DNA from: Myrica gale
Taxonomy: Eukaryota > Streptophyta > Magnoliopsida > Fagales > Myricaceae
Length of the DNA stretch: 64,000 nt
Assembly (NCBI GenBank): GCA_963930655.1
Contig: OZ005621.1
Coordinates: 10,589,001 to 10,653,000, forward strand
Direction: 5' to 3'
Positions 21,962 to 33,600 of the stretch are shown one piece after another. Under the pieces are notes generated by a model. It made no database searches. It saw only the letters and a program-made list of their open reading frames with translations, and was not told the DNA's origin. Position 1 is the stretch's first letter. Every line of letters starts with the position of its first letter. The translations under genes were made by a program, and so were the position numbers.

Positions 21962-22842
21962 TCATAAACTCCCAAACAAATCAAAACTTAATACACTATG
22001 TAATCTGAATTTGACAACGCCTACCTTTTGACAATTTGACATGAACGTCCAACCATGTGGGAGAATGGGTCGGAGGTCGGATATTAATACGTTTAGAAAC
22101 CATGACCAGTTGTCCTTCAACTCCACCTCTATTGCAGCCAATGCAATAGGATAGATATTCTCATTGTCATCTCGACCAACGACTACCAATAACTGACCTT
22201 TATACGGGCCTTTCAGGAAACGCCGATCAACGCCAATTAAAGGTCTGCAACCAGCCTTGAAGCCATCGCGCATGGTAGCCATCGAAAAGTACATATGTTG
22301 GAAGGTTGGCTGCATCTCCCTTATCGGCCTTTGAACCCTCAAAATCACACAAGATCTTGTGTTTGTACACCACACCGTTGCACAATAATCTTACAACCTC
22401 GCATATTGTGCTCTATGAATTCCCCATATCTCGTCAGTTGTACGTTTCTTCACCCTATATAAATTGCACCGACTGATCAAATTTTCATGCTCGCTTCATC
22501 TCTTCCCTAAGTGCTCCGATGAGTCATTCAGGGTTATGCTGGGGTTGCTCCAAGTACTTGCTCGATATCCGCTTCGCTAAAACTTAGGTGTTTTTGTATC
22601 TTTGAGTGCACTGGTGGTTGCCCTAGTAAGAGATAATCTGGAATGTCAGCTCATTCTTTTACGTTGCGAGCATATACTCGGTAGTTGGAGCGCTCTCGCT
22701 TGCACTGCACAATCACCCTATCCCAGTCATTCTTTGCCCAATGAAGATCCTTGTCAATATGGATATTGGCCTCTCGTACAGTCTCTCTAAACATTTCCAC
22801 TGACATAAATTTCATCCCCAGCTCCAATTGGGGGCTCTCCAT
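21962..22842 (-). pseudogene. MULE transposase, N-terminal half
   Basis: The frame 22842-22651 matches the MuDR domain (LGMKFMSVEMFRETV, NDWDRVIVQCKR). The frame 22375-21962 holds the start of the DDE core: LIGVDRRFLKGPYKG with the first Asp, then DDNENIYPIALAAIEVE and NWSWFLNVL. The motif usually read as SDRQK is SNCQK here, so the second catalytic Asp appears lost. The stretch 22376-22650 between the frames is decayed. The coding continues on the other side of the inserted LTR element at about 12060. Confidence 0.8.
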
Positions 22843-22876
22843 ATACTTCTCCTTCCACTCTGTAATTTTCTCACGT

Positions 22877-23161
22877 TCAGATCAGATTTCCATCTTCACT
22901 CGAGTCCTTAGACGGTGAAACCAAATCCTGACTATTCTCGGGCTCTTTCTCCAAAGTTTCACCCTCCTCTCCTTCAATTATTTCTTCATCTTCATATATG
23001 CGAGGGGTATCGGCGTCACCTCTATCCTCAAACACATCGTCTTCTCTACTAACTACATCATCCCAAAATGAATCGGGTGGTGGACTTTCAGGTGGATCTT
23101 CCTCATCCCAAAATGAATCCCAAATTGCATTAGTAATTACCAAAAGAAAAAAATTCTGCAA
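22877..23161 (-). pseudogene. Acidic N-terminal segment of the MULE protein
   Basis: About 94 residues, very rich in Asp and Glu (FWDEEDPPESPP, EEIIEGEEGETLEKEPE). It lies directly upstream of the MuDR-domain frame and ends at a stop between them. MuDR-type transposases commonly have such an acidic leader. Assignment is by position and composition only. Confidence 0.55.
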
Positions 23162-23164
23162 CCC

Positions 23165-23460
23165 TGAAATATGGGGTCAATATCACTTTAGAGGTTTAGT
23201 CTCTTAAGTTAGTCACATTGAGCTCTATAACTATCAAAATTCATTAGTGTGTCTTCAAATAATATATGATCGTGAAAATTGTGTCATATGATTCATTTAT
23301 ATTGCAAGTGACACGATTTTGACGTCGTATTTTATTTGATAGTGTACATTAATGAAATTTTTGGTAGTTTGAGTTCAATGTAATAAACTTAGTAGTTTGA
23401 ATTCCAAAGTGACATTAACTCCATAGTTCAGAGACTAGTTCAGAGACGTTAAATATTTTC
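23165..23460. mobile_element. MITE-like repeat, family A, copy 3
   Basis: Phrases such as GGGGTCAATATCACTTTA at the left and CCAAAGTGACATTAACTCC at the right are inverted counterparts. The internal sequence matches the copy at 41157 (caaaattgtgtcacat-like run, then cattaatgaa). It lies directly next to the MULE N-terminal end. Confidence 0.6.
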
Positions 23461-23723
23461 TTTAAAAAAAAACTTACACTAAGAGCAAAATATTATTTTC
23501 ATCCAATTCGAAATTCGAAATAAAAAAGAGTAATGAAATCAGTGTAGAAGAACTTTGCTAATTGCTAATACAATAAGATTTAAAGTTCCTTAAACGCCAC
23601 ATCCAACTTAAAAAAGAAAAAAAGAAAAAGAAAAAGAGCATAGTTTCAATTTTGAAATAGAAAAGAAAAAATAATATTCTAATTTTTTAAATATTCAGTT
23701 TTTAGGGACTACAAAAAAAAATT

Positions 23724-24056
23724 ATTCTCCCTGTACCATCTTTTGTGGAGGAACAAGTTATTTGAGATTTTGATAGAATTGTGAATATTTTTGTAAATTA
23801 AAATTTTATAAGTTTTCATGTAAAGATATTTAATTTTTATTAAAATTTATGAAAAAATATAGATAGATGATTTGATATAATTATTTAATAAAAATATATT
23901 AAAGTAGGTAAAAAGTATAAAAAAATTTGTTATTATTATTTTTAAAAAAATATTAGAGTTTGTATAAAAAATTATTGAGAATCGTGTAAACCATATGAAT
24001 TTTTAAATATTTATTTTATAAATTATATTAAATATATTTATATTTTAAAATACTCT
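23724..24056. mobile_element. AT-rich MITE, family C, copy 1
   Basis: Very AT-rich. Read on the plus strand it parallels the reverse complement of 54160-54531: GAATTGTGAATATTT, AAGATATTTAATTTTTA, GATATAATTATTTAATAAAAA and AAAAGTAT occur in the same order. The ends are not sharp. Confidence 0.6.
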
Positions 24057-24600
24057 TACAGCCAACGTGGCGTTTGAGAACTGATTTCGGCGTCGTCACT
24101 AGCGGAAGACATGTCTTTTCACGCCATAAATGAACCGTCGCTGCAAAAAGAGCGTTTCGTTCTCTTTGGCGCCTCTTCGACAACCAAACTGACTCAGGAT
24201 TCTGAAAAGTCACACTTTTTGCTGATCAGTCCAATTTCGGTACTACCAAAACCGTCTTCTTTCCGTATATTTTCTTTCTCCTCCAATTTCGGAAATTCGC
24301 ATTTAATGGTCGTAGAATTGTTCAGCCCTACTTTTCTCCAGTTCACTCTCTATTGTTGCTACTCTGCTCTATCAGAATTTACACTTAATGCTAAAACCCT
24401 AATTTCCCCTGCTTGAATTACCTGCATTTTGCTTTCTCTCACTCGGTACCTTTTTTTATTCCATTTTTTTCTTAAATTCTTTTTTGCAACTTTGATTTTT
24501 GGTTGCTTTCTAATTTTGAGACTTTCAGGTGATTTTTTAGAATTTGGTTTTTCTTCTTCCCCTGTGAGATTGACATGAATCCGTTGATCTCGTAGAGCCG
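24057..24600 (+). promoter_or_regulatory. Promoter and 5' UTR of the dsRBD gene
   Basis: The AT-rich MITE ends at about 24056 and a pyrimidine-rich stretch with several TTTCTC and CTTCTT runs leads up to the ATG at 24601. No distinct TATA box stands out. A leader intron is possible, since AGAGCCG precedes the ATG without a clear acceptor. Transcription start is not determinable by eye. Confidence 0.45.
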
Positions 24601-27600
24601 ATGGATGATTCAGACGTATGTCCGACTGAGGATGCTGTCCAGGCCTTCTTAGAGTATTTGATTGAGCCAGTGCTGCCGGCTAAATCTTCTGTTCTGGGTA
24701 CACCATCACTGTCTCAACAACAATTAGTTGCAAAACAGGTGCTTTATCTATGTCGTGGTTCTTTCTTTTTGCATTGCGTTCTCGAGTTAATGCTTACACT
24801 TTGTATGTCAGTTGGGTCCGTGGTTATTTTGACAGAGGCATTCTGCAATTTTTCCACTGGTTTCTTGGTGAAGGTTTCTATGTACAACGCATATTGTTGT
24901 ACCTTTTGGAAAACTAGTATTTAGGAGTGTATATCTGTTTACTGTTACATTCTGCACAACGCTGTAAAGGAAAGAAAGATGCTTGGGATATGAGTTCTGG
25001 AAAGACCCAACAGGTCCAGCCAAAGCGTGGAAACACTATTACCGGGACACCCACAAGTGAAAATGGGAAGAGGAAAATGAAATCAGCAGTCACATCCAAA
25101 GTGACTAAGGAAGGAAATAGCAACTCAAAGAATTGATTTTTTTTTTTGATAAGTAAGTCAATCTTATTAAAGAGAAATCACAGTACAAGAGGCTATACTG
25201 ACGAAGGCGAAAGCAAACACGCTAGAAAACTAATAAAATCCGGAAAATCCACAAACGGACAACCTAAAACCGAATTAGCCCAAAGGAAAAGAGAATGCAA
25301 TACAAAACACCCCATACTAGACACAGACACAGCCCTGTCTTCAAAACACCTGTCATTCCTCAACCTCCACAAACACCACCAAATACAAGCTGGGATCATC
25401 TTCCATATGGCTAACGCAGTTGGATCCCCAAACTTCCTCATCCAACACCGCAGAACATCCACCACTCTGTAAGGCATAACCCAATCATAGTTAAGGATGC
25501 TCAACACATGCCCCCATAATCCTCTCGCCACGGAGCAGTGGATAAGGAGATGATCAACTGTTTCACTATCGCTCTTACATAAGTAGCACCATTCGGTCAC
25601 ACAAAGAATTGATAGAATGACAGTTTTGTGGAAGATGTTTTAAACTGGACTATGTAACATGCAAGTCATTGCATAGCTTCACACACTATTTTCCTGATCA
25701 CATCTTAGTAACACTTGCCACTGAACATAGGTAAGTTTGGCTGTGTGATTTCAGTTTGAATTCTGAGATCAACGTCCAATCCTTGGAGTTGGACATAGAC
25801 GTTGCAACAATAAATTAATCCTAATTTCATGATGCTGATGCTTCTAGTCTAGTTAACATAGTGGCTATTCCTGCAAGCAGACAAATGCATCATAAGTTCA
25901 CCCATTAGCATTTGTGAGAGGATTGCTATTGCCTCGTGCATTCAGAGCAAATTACATGGAGTGAGAATGCAGTTGTTGCTATGAGGAGCCTGCATAGGAG
26001 TTCTAAGTACTTCTATGTGAACCTCAAATGCTGGGTAACATACACAGTGAGTTGTTGAGGTATCTTAATGGATTGTTATGTGTTGAACAGATTGTGATGA
26101 GGTGCCTTTGGAGGGATTTCTGGGAGTCTAAGGGTTAACAAGTTTTGGATTTGTGGGGATTGAGTAGTCATCATCTTTTCGAATTTTCTTTGCAAGGAAT
26201 CGATAAAACCTGGTGGGATTGGGTTTAATAATTTTTTGTTGACAACTCACTCTTATTACTTCTAATTAATGTGAGGCTCCACCACTTAAACAGTCACATT
26301 TTAATATGTGAAACCACTGGAGTTGCCATCACTTTATCATGGAAGCTACCTATGACAGACATTCAGTTGCATTGAACAATTGCCTTATGGAACTATCATC
26401 TCTGAAGCTAGTTGCAGTTTCTGTTCGTGGAGGTTGAAAGTTCACACCTTTGGGAGTCTTCTTTGTGAGTATTTGATATAATAGACGGGACACCATATGA
26501 ATTTAAATTTTGACTTAGTGTATTTATGAACCAAAAACGTGCTACCTACATCTGCCCTATATAGCAAAAGACCTAACTAATGACATAATTGGAGCTGCTT
26601 GGTTTTAAAACCTAGTTCCATCAGTGATGGATCAATGTTGGTCTAGGCACTCGAGTAACCCAAGCATATAATCACTCCCTAAATGTGGGACTTAATAACC
26701 TCTTGGGAACCTCGACCTAGAGATATTATATGAAGCGGGAACTTTTTTTACTTCTGTTCGAAGTGGTGTTTGACTGTTCAACCAATTACACCATTCTTAT
26801 GTGATCGTAACCTCGACTATCCATACAATTTAGCTTGTGAGCTGGTTGCTAGGTCCAAACTACAACAGCTTTTATACATGCCATAGCAACACATACACTA
26901 CCAATGCATTCACAAAGTGACATATTTCTACATGTGATCATCATCCCCAATCCTTAACTTCTACTAGCTTTTAAAACTGATTTCCATCAGGTGCATGCCC
27001 TTGTGCTACTATACAACTACTTCCTGAGGAAACGACACCCGCAGTTAGAAGTTTTGGGTTTCGAGCCCTTTTGCAAATTGCTGGTGATTCTGAAACCTAC
27101 TTTATTAGCTCATATGAAGCTCATGCAAAATTCTGATGATACGGAATTGGTCGACTTGGAGAAACAGCTTTCAGTGACAGAGAAAGTAATAATGGAAGCA
27201 TGTGATGTATCTGCGAGTTTAGATGCGTCAAAAGATGTCCCAGACATAGAGAGATGGCCAATATCCAAAGTTGCAGTTCTCTTATCTGATTTCAAGAAGG
27301 AGAAGTGCTTCTTGCTATTCAGTTCGATCACCCAAGGAGTTTGGTCAGTGATTGAAAAAGATGTGGACACCTCCAAGCTCACTTCAGAAGGTACAGAAGT
27401 TTCTAAAGAGGTGAACAAAAAGACAAGAATCATTAGAAAACGTCCTAAAGATGAATCAAGTATCAATGAGTCTGGTTTGCTCCAGCTTGCGTATTTAGCT
27501 GTTAAAGAAGCAACGGGTATGCTATAACTCCTTTGTGTTTTGTAACCATTTTAATTGAGTTGTTGCTGTTATATGCTGGATTTTGTTTGCTTTGCCTCCC

Positions 27601-30600
27601 ATCTTGTGTAGAAATGATGTTGCTTATGTCTGGAGAAACATGCTAATTTAATAACCTGGATATCCTGTGTTCGATAGTTGCATCTTTAATGCTATCTTCC
27701 TGATTTCATTTTTAGCTGAATAGTTGATATGCCTGGCACATCTGACATCACTTCAAGAGAAATATCTGCTTATATAATGTTTGTATGATATGTATTTATG
27801 TCTCAAATCTTGCTGCTCAATGAATATGTGCTATCTCTTTATCGTACATATGCATATAAGGTTGCACCCCCCTCCCTTTGTTTATTTTATCTTGTTTCTA
27901 TTACATGTAACATGCGATTAGAGCCTCATAGGCCATAATCATATTTTTTTTTAATTGTCAGTTTCTTGTTCTTGTAAGATCTGCTTTCACTCTCCAAACT
28001 TGATATCACTACGGCAGTTACAACAGTCTTGCCCAATGCAAATTGGATAGCATTACTTGAATCTTGCCGGGGATTTGCCCGAATTTCATCTCGTAAGCAT
28101 GTTATAGCATAGGCTTTTATACTTCTGTAGATAACTTTTTGCAGAGATAGTTTATTGGCAAAACATTTGTAGAGAAAGGATATACATTCCATAGATATCA
28201 TATTCCTCATTTTCTTGTCATCTGTTGGTAGAAGACTGGTAGAATTATTAAGGAAGATGCAGTTTATCTGAGCACTATTTTCATCTATCAATGTAGAATG
28301 TGTGAAGCAACGTGTCTTTTTTACTTGTAGCTATATTTGAGCAAGTTAAATTACATGTGCTAGGACTGTGCCATTTTTAATACTGGTATGACTTGCCAGC
28401 CCAATGAATGAATTTTACGCACGAAGTTTATGTTTGTTTCGCTGTAAATGAGAAACATGTGAAAATATTGTTAGCTAAACATTCTTATAAAAAAAAATCT
28501 TAGCTAAAAATTTGAGAGAAAATTATTTATTTTTTTGGTGTTCGGTTGACACTTGAAAAATGATTCAAAATCAGATTTTTAGCCGTTTTACTCATAATGA
28601 AATTTTTTACTAATATTTTTATTTAATTTCTTTTAACTGACAACCAAAAGAATCAATCTAATAATGTTGCTGTTAGTATCCTTTAAAGATTTGAATGAAA
28701 TAATGAAATCACTAGTAAAATATTTATTTATCTAGATAGTAGGTGACAAGTGATGCCCCTAACTCTTTTAGTAAGCTTATTTATATATTGGAAAGATTCA
28801 AGGAAGAGCTACTCATATTTCTACTTTAACTTCAAAATGACTAGTTAATGTTATTAAAATCCTTGGAATCATTCAAAGGCCCAGTTGCACCTTGTTAAGT
28901 CTCAATGTGGGTCATGATCCTTTATTGAGCTTTCTTTTTTCATTCATTCTCTCCTCTCACTTCTTGTGGTATTAGAGGTATCTCATATATTAGTGGTAAT
29001 TTTGTTTATGCGAATAGATTCGCATGGGGGCGGTGGTGCCACCGAATTCACAAGGGTGGGGGAGGGGCAGTGCCCGGTAAAGTGGAAGTGTTCGACTAGG
29101 TTTTTAAGTGGAAGGGAAAGAGGAATGATTATTGGCGGAAGGAAGGAGGAGATAGTTTGGAACATCACTTTTGCCTTGAAGAAATTGAAAGTCATTTTTC
29201 ACCTTAGGGCCCAAATTTGCCATTGATCACAATTTTATGCCCCTAAGAAACATGCTCATTATTGAAAATATAATCAGGCAGAAGAAACACAACCTAAATA
29301 TCTCAAATTGCTCTTGTGCTTATGAGTTATTTGATTGCCCCTTGTCTTCCTTTCCTTCTTGATATTTTTCATAGGTTTGCTGATAAATGAATATGATTCT
29401 TTTACATGCAACAGGTATCAATGAGACTTATCTCCTTGTCTTGGAAAGCCATGTTGTATATTCTCTTAGCAAAGAAAAGATGGCTGTTCGCTTTTATATT
29501 ATGCAATGCGCCAAGTCAGTGAAGGAGGATGTGGTTCAAATTCCCATTAAAGATGCTATTGAAAGGTTTGGACTAGCCTTGTGTATTTATCTATCTTTTC
29601 TTCTTTTGGCCGGAGAGGAGGGGGGAGAGGGTTAGGTAAAGGGCGCTTGTGTGTAGGAAGTCTCCTAGTCGTTCGGGAGGGAAGTTGGTGAGGGAAATAA
29701 AAGGTTTGGTGTCTAATATTAACTATGAGGGGTCTGTTTCTAGGAAAAGCAGGAAGGGAGGGAGGGCTATTTCTGGTTGTTAATGAAGCCTAGAATCTTT
29801 AGTTGGAATACCCGGGGTCTTAATGACAAGTGTAGTAGGATTGGTAATTTAGTTCGTAGTTGGAAACCTGGTTTAGCGTGTTTTCAAGAGACAAAAGTGG
29901 GTGTTGTTTCAAGGGCTTTAGTGAGGCTTTGGTGGGGTGGGCTACACGTTAGGTGGTGTAGTTTGCTGCCGACTCGTGCTTCGGGAGGTATATTAATTTT
30001 ATGGGATTCTCGAGTGTTGGAGAAGGAAGACTTTTGTGATGGTTTCTATTCCCTTTTGGTGGCTTTTAAAAATGTGGAGGATGGATTTATTTGGGCTTCT
30101 CTGGGGTTTATGGTCCAAATGATGACAATACTAGAAGTTTATTGTGGGATGAGTTGGCGGATGTATTCTCTTGGTGGAATCTTCCGTGGTGTATTGGTGG
30201 TGATTTTAATGTCACTCGTTTCCCTGGTGAGAGGTCGGGGTCGGAAAGCTTTGTCAGAACTATGAATGATTTTTCTTATTTTCTCTCTGAGTTTGGGTTG
30301 GTGGATCCTCCGCTGTTAGGTGGTTTGTTCACATGGTCTAATAATCGTGCTTCTCAATCTTAGTCCAGGATTGACAGATTTTTTTTAGCTCTGAGTGGGA
30401 GGTGCTGTATCCGGAGGTTGTACAGCGTAGGTTGCCTCCCTTCTCAAGGCCTCTAGGCTATTATGCATATGCATCGGGCAGAGACTTACGACCCCTTTTA
30501 CATTGGGAATAGGATTAGCCGCCAACGTTGCATGCAACCTCGTCATCTTTGCACGCGAAATGATTTCGCCTCTGCCAGTTGAAACGTACCTCCCCTCAGA

Positions 30601-33600
30601 AGAAGGCCCTGACTGGACCGCGTCCTCATAAGAGACTCCGACTCTTTGCCTAGCATCCCTAGCCGTGGTCCTCCCTTTTTTGACTTTTCCGAGGTATTCC
30701 ACCACCTCTTGAAAGCACTCAACCATCGAAATCCAGCCTGTACCACTTCCTTCCGGAATCATCACCACTCCTTTCTTGCGACCATCACCATATTGCATAA
30801 TGACGACATATCTACCAAATTTGTTTGCACACCTCTATGCTAAGAAAGCTCGAGAGCCTTCATTAAACTTCAAAGTGATGTCTTGATCAGCATCAGCCTC
30901 CGCGAGCTTACCGGCTAAGTTCACCAACCAAACGGCCCCATATCTACCCAAGAAAATTGAACTAAGAGATTTCCTACTCCATTCTGTAAATTTAATCACA
31001 CCTCTCCCTCCAATCGACACCTGGAAATCCTTCGCTTCAACTCTAAAACTCCCAAGAGAATCCCGTCATAACAATCAACAAACACTCAACAGATTAGCTA
31101 CTGTAACTAGGATAAGCCATGATCTAGGAGCTCATAGGTGCACAAAGCTCTTCCATCGTGTTGCTAATTCCAATAGAAAGTCTAACTCTATTTCTCTTCT
31201 AGAGATGGATGGGGAAGTGGTGGAAGACCCCGTAGATATCTCGTCAACGATTGTTAATTTTTATTGATATTTGTACGAGGAGCCTTTTTCTTGGAGACCT
31301 TCTTTGGATGGGTTGGAGTTTGATATGATTGCAGGAGATGACGCTCATTGGCTTGAGAGGCCCTTTGAGGAGGATGAGGTGTCATGGGTGGTTTTTGGTC
31401 TTAATGGTGATAAAGCCCCGGGGCCCGATGGTTTCTCTTTAGCATTCTACCAGACTTGTTGGGAGGTCATTAAGAGGGATGTTATTTCTGTATTCAGCGA
31501 GTTTGCTCGGCATGGTAGATTTGTCCAAAGTTTGAATGCTACTTTTTGTTGTCATCATCCCAAAAAAACTAGGAGCGGTTGTGTTGAATGAGGGGAATCT
31601 ACAAGATACTTGCTAAGGTTTTGGCGAATAGATTGAAGATTATGCTAGACAAGATTATTTCGCCTTCTTAGAATGTTTTTGTAGAGGGACGACAGATTTT
31701 GGATTCGGTCTTGATTGTCAATGAGTGTATTGACTCTAGGTTGAGGTTGGATGAGCCGGCTTTGTTGTGTAAGTTGGACATTCACAAAGCCTATGACCAC
31801 GTTAATTGGAATTTCCTGCTATACCTTTTTAGAAGATGTGAGTTTAGTGAGAAGTGGTGCAGTTAGATAGAATTTTGTATCTCTACAGTTAAATTTTCTG
31901 TGCTTGTGAACGGGTCCCCAGAAGGGTTTTTTGGTAGCTCTCGGGGTTTGAGGCAAGTTGACCCTCTCTCTCTCTTTTATTGTTTGTTATTGTTATGGAG
32001 GTTTTTTCTAGAATGATGTCGAAGTTAGCTTTGCAGGGTGTTATTCATGGTTTCAAGGTTGGTGGTGTGGATACATGTGTTTCTCATTTGCTCTTTGCTG
32101 ATGACACCTTTATTTTGTGTGGGGTAGAGGAGGATCAAATTCGGAGCCTTCGGTGTTTACTTATATGTTTCGAAGCAGTTTCGAGGTTAAAGGTTAATCT
32201 TTTTAAGTCGAAGGTTATTCCTATTGGTAATGTTGGGAATGTGCAGGGGTGAGCTTCTTTATTGGGTTGTAGAATGTCTGCTTTGCCTTTGACTTATTTG
32301 TTGTGTAAGTTGGACATTCACAAAGCCTATGACCACGTTAATTGGAATTTCCTGCTATACCTTTTGAGAAGATGTGAGTTTAGTGAGAAGTGGTGCAGTT
32401 AGATAGAATTTTGTATCTCTACAGTTAAATTTTCTGTGCTTGTGAACGGGTCCCCAGAAGGGTTTTTTGGTAGCTCTCGGGGTTTGAGGCAAGTTGACCC
32501 TCTCTCTCTCTTTTATTGTTTGTTATTGTTATGGAGGTTTTTTCTAGAATGATGTCGAAGTTAGCTTTGCAGGGTGTTATTCATGGTTTCAAGGTTGGTG
32601 GTGTGGATACATGTGTTTCTCATTTGCTCTTTGCTGATGACACCTTTATTTTGTGTGGGGTAGAGGAGGATCAAATTCGGAGCCTTCGGTGTTTACTTTT
32701 ATGTTTCGAAGCAGTTTCGAGGTTAAAGGTTAATCTTTTTAAGTCGAAGGTTATTCCTATTGGTAATGTTGGGAATGTGTAGGGGTGAGCTTCTTTATTG
32801 GGTTGTAGAATGTCTACTTTGCCTTTGACTTATTTGGGGCTGCCTTTGGGTGCCAAATACAAATGTGTGCAGATTTGGGATGAAATTTTGGAGAGGATGG
32901 GAAGAAGGTTGGCGGGTTGGAAGTGCATGTTTTTATCCAAGGGTGGTAGGATTACTTTGATAAAATCCACGCTCTTTAGTCTTCCTACATATTTTTTATC
33001 CCTATTCCCTATTCCAAATGTGGTGGCATTGACAATTGAGAAATTACAAAGGGATTTTTTGTGGGGAAGTGATGATAGTGTTCACAAATTTCATTTGCTC
33101 AATTGGGAGAAGGTGTGTTCTCGTCTGGGGCTTAGGAGGTTGTCTTTGTTTAACAAAGCCTTGTTGGGTAAGTGGTTGTGGCGATTCGCTAATGAGAGGG
33201 ATAGATTGTGGAGCAGTGTGATTGTGGAGAAGTATGGTACTACGGGGGGCGGGTGGATCTCCTTGTCATCGAGTGGTTCTTATGTGGTGAGCCTTTGGAA
33301 ACATATTAGCAAAGGTTGGGTTTCTTTCTATGAGCATATTAGGTTTGTGTTGGGAAACAGTTAGATAATTCGTTTTTGGCATGACAATTGGTGTGGTGGG
33401 AGAATATTGAGCCATTCTTTCCCTTTAGTTTTCTCTTTTTCTTGTTGTAAGGATGCTATGGTGGCGGAATGTTTGGAACCTGGATCTAGTTCCTTAGTGT
33501 GAAACATGCAATTTTCTCAAGCTGCTAATGATTGAGAAGTGGAAGAGTTTGCTGCATTTTCTCTACTCTCTATGACCAGGTGTGGCGTAGAGGTGGAGAG

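Larger units (their letters stand above)
11129..23161 (-). mobile_element. Decayed Mutator-like element (MULE/MuDR type), split by an LTR element
   Basis: A minus-strand transposase is visible in two halves, 23161-21962 and about 12060-11129, with the LTR element 12178-21499 between them. From the N-terminus: an acidic leader (22877-23161), a MuDR-type domain (PQLELGMKFMS), the first part of the DDE transposase core (GVDRRFLKG), then after the insertion a SWIM finger and a zinc knuckle. In-frame stops and frame changes are frequent, so it is inactive. I found no convincing terminal inverted repeats or 9-bp target duplication, so the outer ends are not placed; the element extends beyond the coding limits given. 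Confidence 0.8.

Noticed and set aside
10355-23200. Search for MULE terminal inverted repeats and a 9-bp duplication
   Set aside because: No pair stood out by eye; the element ends are therefore left open.
22998-23207. Ser-rich plus-strand frame
   Set aside because: Antisense of the acidic MULE leader.
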